Origin: Hippasteria phrygiana
Taxonomy: Eukaryota > Echinodermata > Asteroidea > Valvatida > Goniasteridae
DNA: 64,000 nt
Direction of reading: 5' to 3'
Assembly: GCA_037893225.1 (NCBI GenBank)
Contig: JAZGUH010000564.1
Location: forward strand, 806,001-870,000
The translations under genes and the position numbers were made by a program. This document shows positions 63,196-64,000 of this stretch, piece after piece (within the stretch, counting starts at the first letter, position 1; each line of letters begins with the position of its first letter). The notes under the pieces are model-generated. The model was not told the origin of the DNA and did not search any database. It was given only the letters and a program-made list of their open reading frames with translations.

Positions 63196-64000
63196 GTCTT
63201 CATCACCTAATGAGGTGGGAAAAATGTGGACGAAATAAAATAAAAACCAGACGTGTTTGAGTCACCAAACTTTGAGTCTGAGCCTGAGTCACAAGTGTGG
63301 AGTCCAAGCCCAAAGTCATATGGGTCAAGTCCAAGTCCGGGGTCATGAGTCACTTAAAAAGCTCATCATGTTCACCAAATTATGATACGCCTGTCTAAAA
63401 TAATCTTGTTACTACATGTAGTTGGGTCTGCAAAAATTGTTTGTTTGGCGAAATGGGACAAAAACGGAGGATCAGTAGGTCAGTTGTTAATCTTGGGACA
63501 GATTTAACCTAGATACAAAATTAAATTAAAATCCTAAAATCACTTAAGTTGCACACTAAAAATAATTCTTACTTCAATTTTAATACTATAAAGATTTGCC
63601 CTGTATTAAGTTAGAACCACCATCAAAAAAATCTGTTATAAAATGAAAACAAAATGAAAATGAAAATGAAAATAACTGACGTTTCGGTATTAAAAAATAT
63701 TCGGTGTTAACTGTTGTGTAGACAAAACAGACACCGTGTCCATGTTACGTCTGCAACTAAGTTGTACGAAATCTAAAGGTACCAAAAAATAGTTCCGTAA
63801 ATCCATTTTAGAATTATAAAGTTTCAGTATAAAATAAATATCTAGTGTTCATTTCGTATTTTGAAGTTTCCATCACAATTGCAAAAGTTTTAACTTAAAA
63901 ATGGTGTTGACAAAACATGGACAGTGTGTCCATGTTACGTCTGCACAAAGTTGTATGAAATCAAAATGTTTCAAAAACAGTGCTGTCAATTAATCATTTT
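63196..64000. other. host DNA upstream of the transposase-like gene
   Basis: AT-rich with ccaagtcc-type short repeats (63260-63350) and the two motif copies above. No gene visible. Confidence 0.5.
63736..63944. repeat. cagacgtaacatggacac motif copies (right set, inverted)
   Basis: gtgtccatgttacgtctgc at 63736-63754 and 63926-63944, the exact complement of the motif at 55695. With the left set they bracket the transposase-like gene in inverted orientation at ~8 kb spacing. Confidence 0.65.

Overview
This is a eukaryotic (metazoan) genomic segment, most likely from a marine invertebrate. It is AT-rich and full of transposon debris, contains a spliced host-type gene, and holds no bacterial operons. 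The host assignment is inference from repeat style and the spliced gene; no single-copy host gene in the window fixes the taxon. About 50 kb of the window (3.0-53 kb) is a cluster of integrated parvovirus genomes (endogenous parvovirus elements). They are recognised from three things: NS1 proteins with an HUH nickase and an SF3 helicase, a capsid protein carrying a parvoviral phospholipase A2 motif, and T-shaped inverted terminal repeats (ITRs) with GAC/GTC trinucleotide runs.

Layout. 1-3.0 kb: non-coding host DNA with inverted CACGTG-containing repeats and a promoter/exon-like stretch. 3.0-6.43 kb: copy A (3' half of VP plus truncated NS1, no ITR). 6.43-11.13 kb: host DNA with CRE-palindrome repeats, a 16-bp minisatellite and a transposon fragment. 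11.13-18.44 kb: copy B, a complete provirus on the minus strand with both ITRs. 18.44-24.97 kb: copy C (plus strand, complete ends, VP frameshifted). 24.97-27.88 kb: copy D, a 5'-deleted near-twin of C sharing its ITR. 27.9-30.7 kb: an NS1-only genome (E, minus strand) head-to-head with a minigenome fragment. 30.74-34.6 kb: copy H (VP 3' part, NS1 with three frameshifts, ITR). 34.6-37.25 kb: copy I, an in-frame NS1-tail/VP fusion. 37.25-41.3 kb: host repeat R1 pieces, including an ITR-bounded minigenome carrying 2.5 kb of host DNA. 41.2-48.3 kb: copy J, a second complete provirus (plus strand). 48.2-51.3 kb: the mirror image of the minigenome. 51.1-53.0 kb: NS1-only genome again (plus strand). 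53.0-55.5 kb: R1 continuing into host. 55.5-64 kb: host DNA with small hairpin elements, a tRNA-like relic and a three-exon transposase-like gene on the minus strand.

The complete viral genome (B, J) reads, on one strand: ITR with promoter (octamer, CRE, TATA-like) - ORF1 (51 aa, hydrophobic) - ORF2 (65 aa, C-terminal membrane anchor) - VP (1214 aa) - NS1 (585-587 aa) - AATAAA - ITR. ORF1, ORF2 and VP are separated by only 1-2 nt. Capsid-before-replicase order, the two membrane microproteins and the very long VP do not match the parvovirus layouts I know, so this looks like an undescribed or poorly described lineage. At least four related lineages (B/J; C/D; A/H/I; E type) sit in one locus. 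Some ITR-bounded units have lost VP or swapped most of the genome for host DNA, which looks like fossil defective or transducing genomes.
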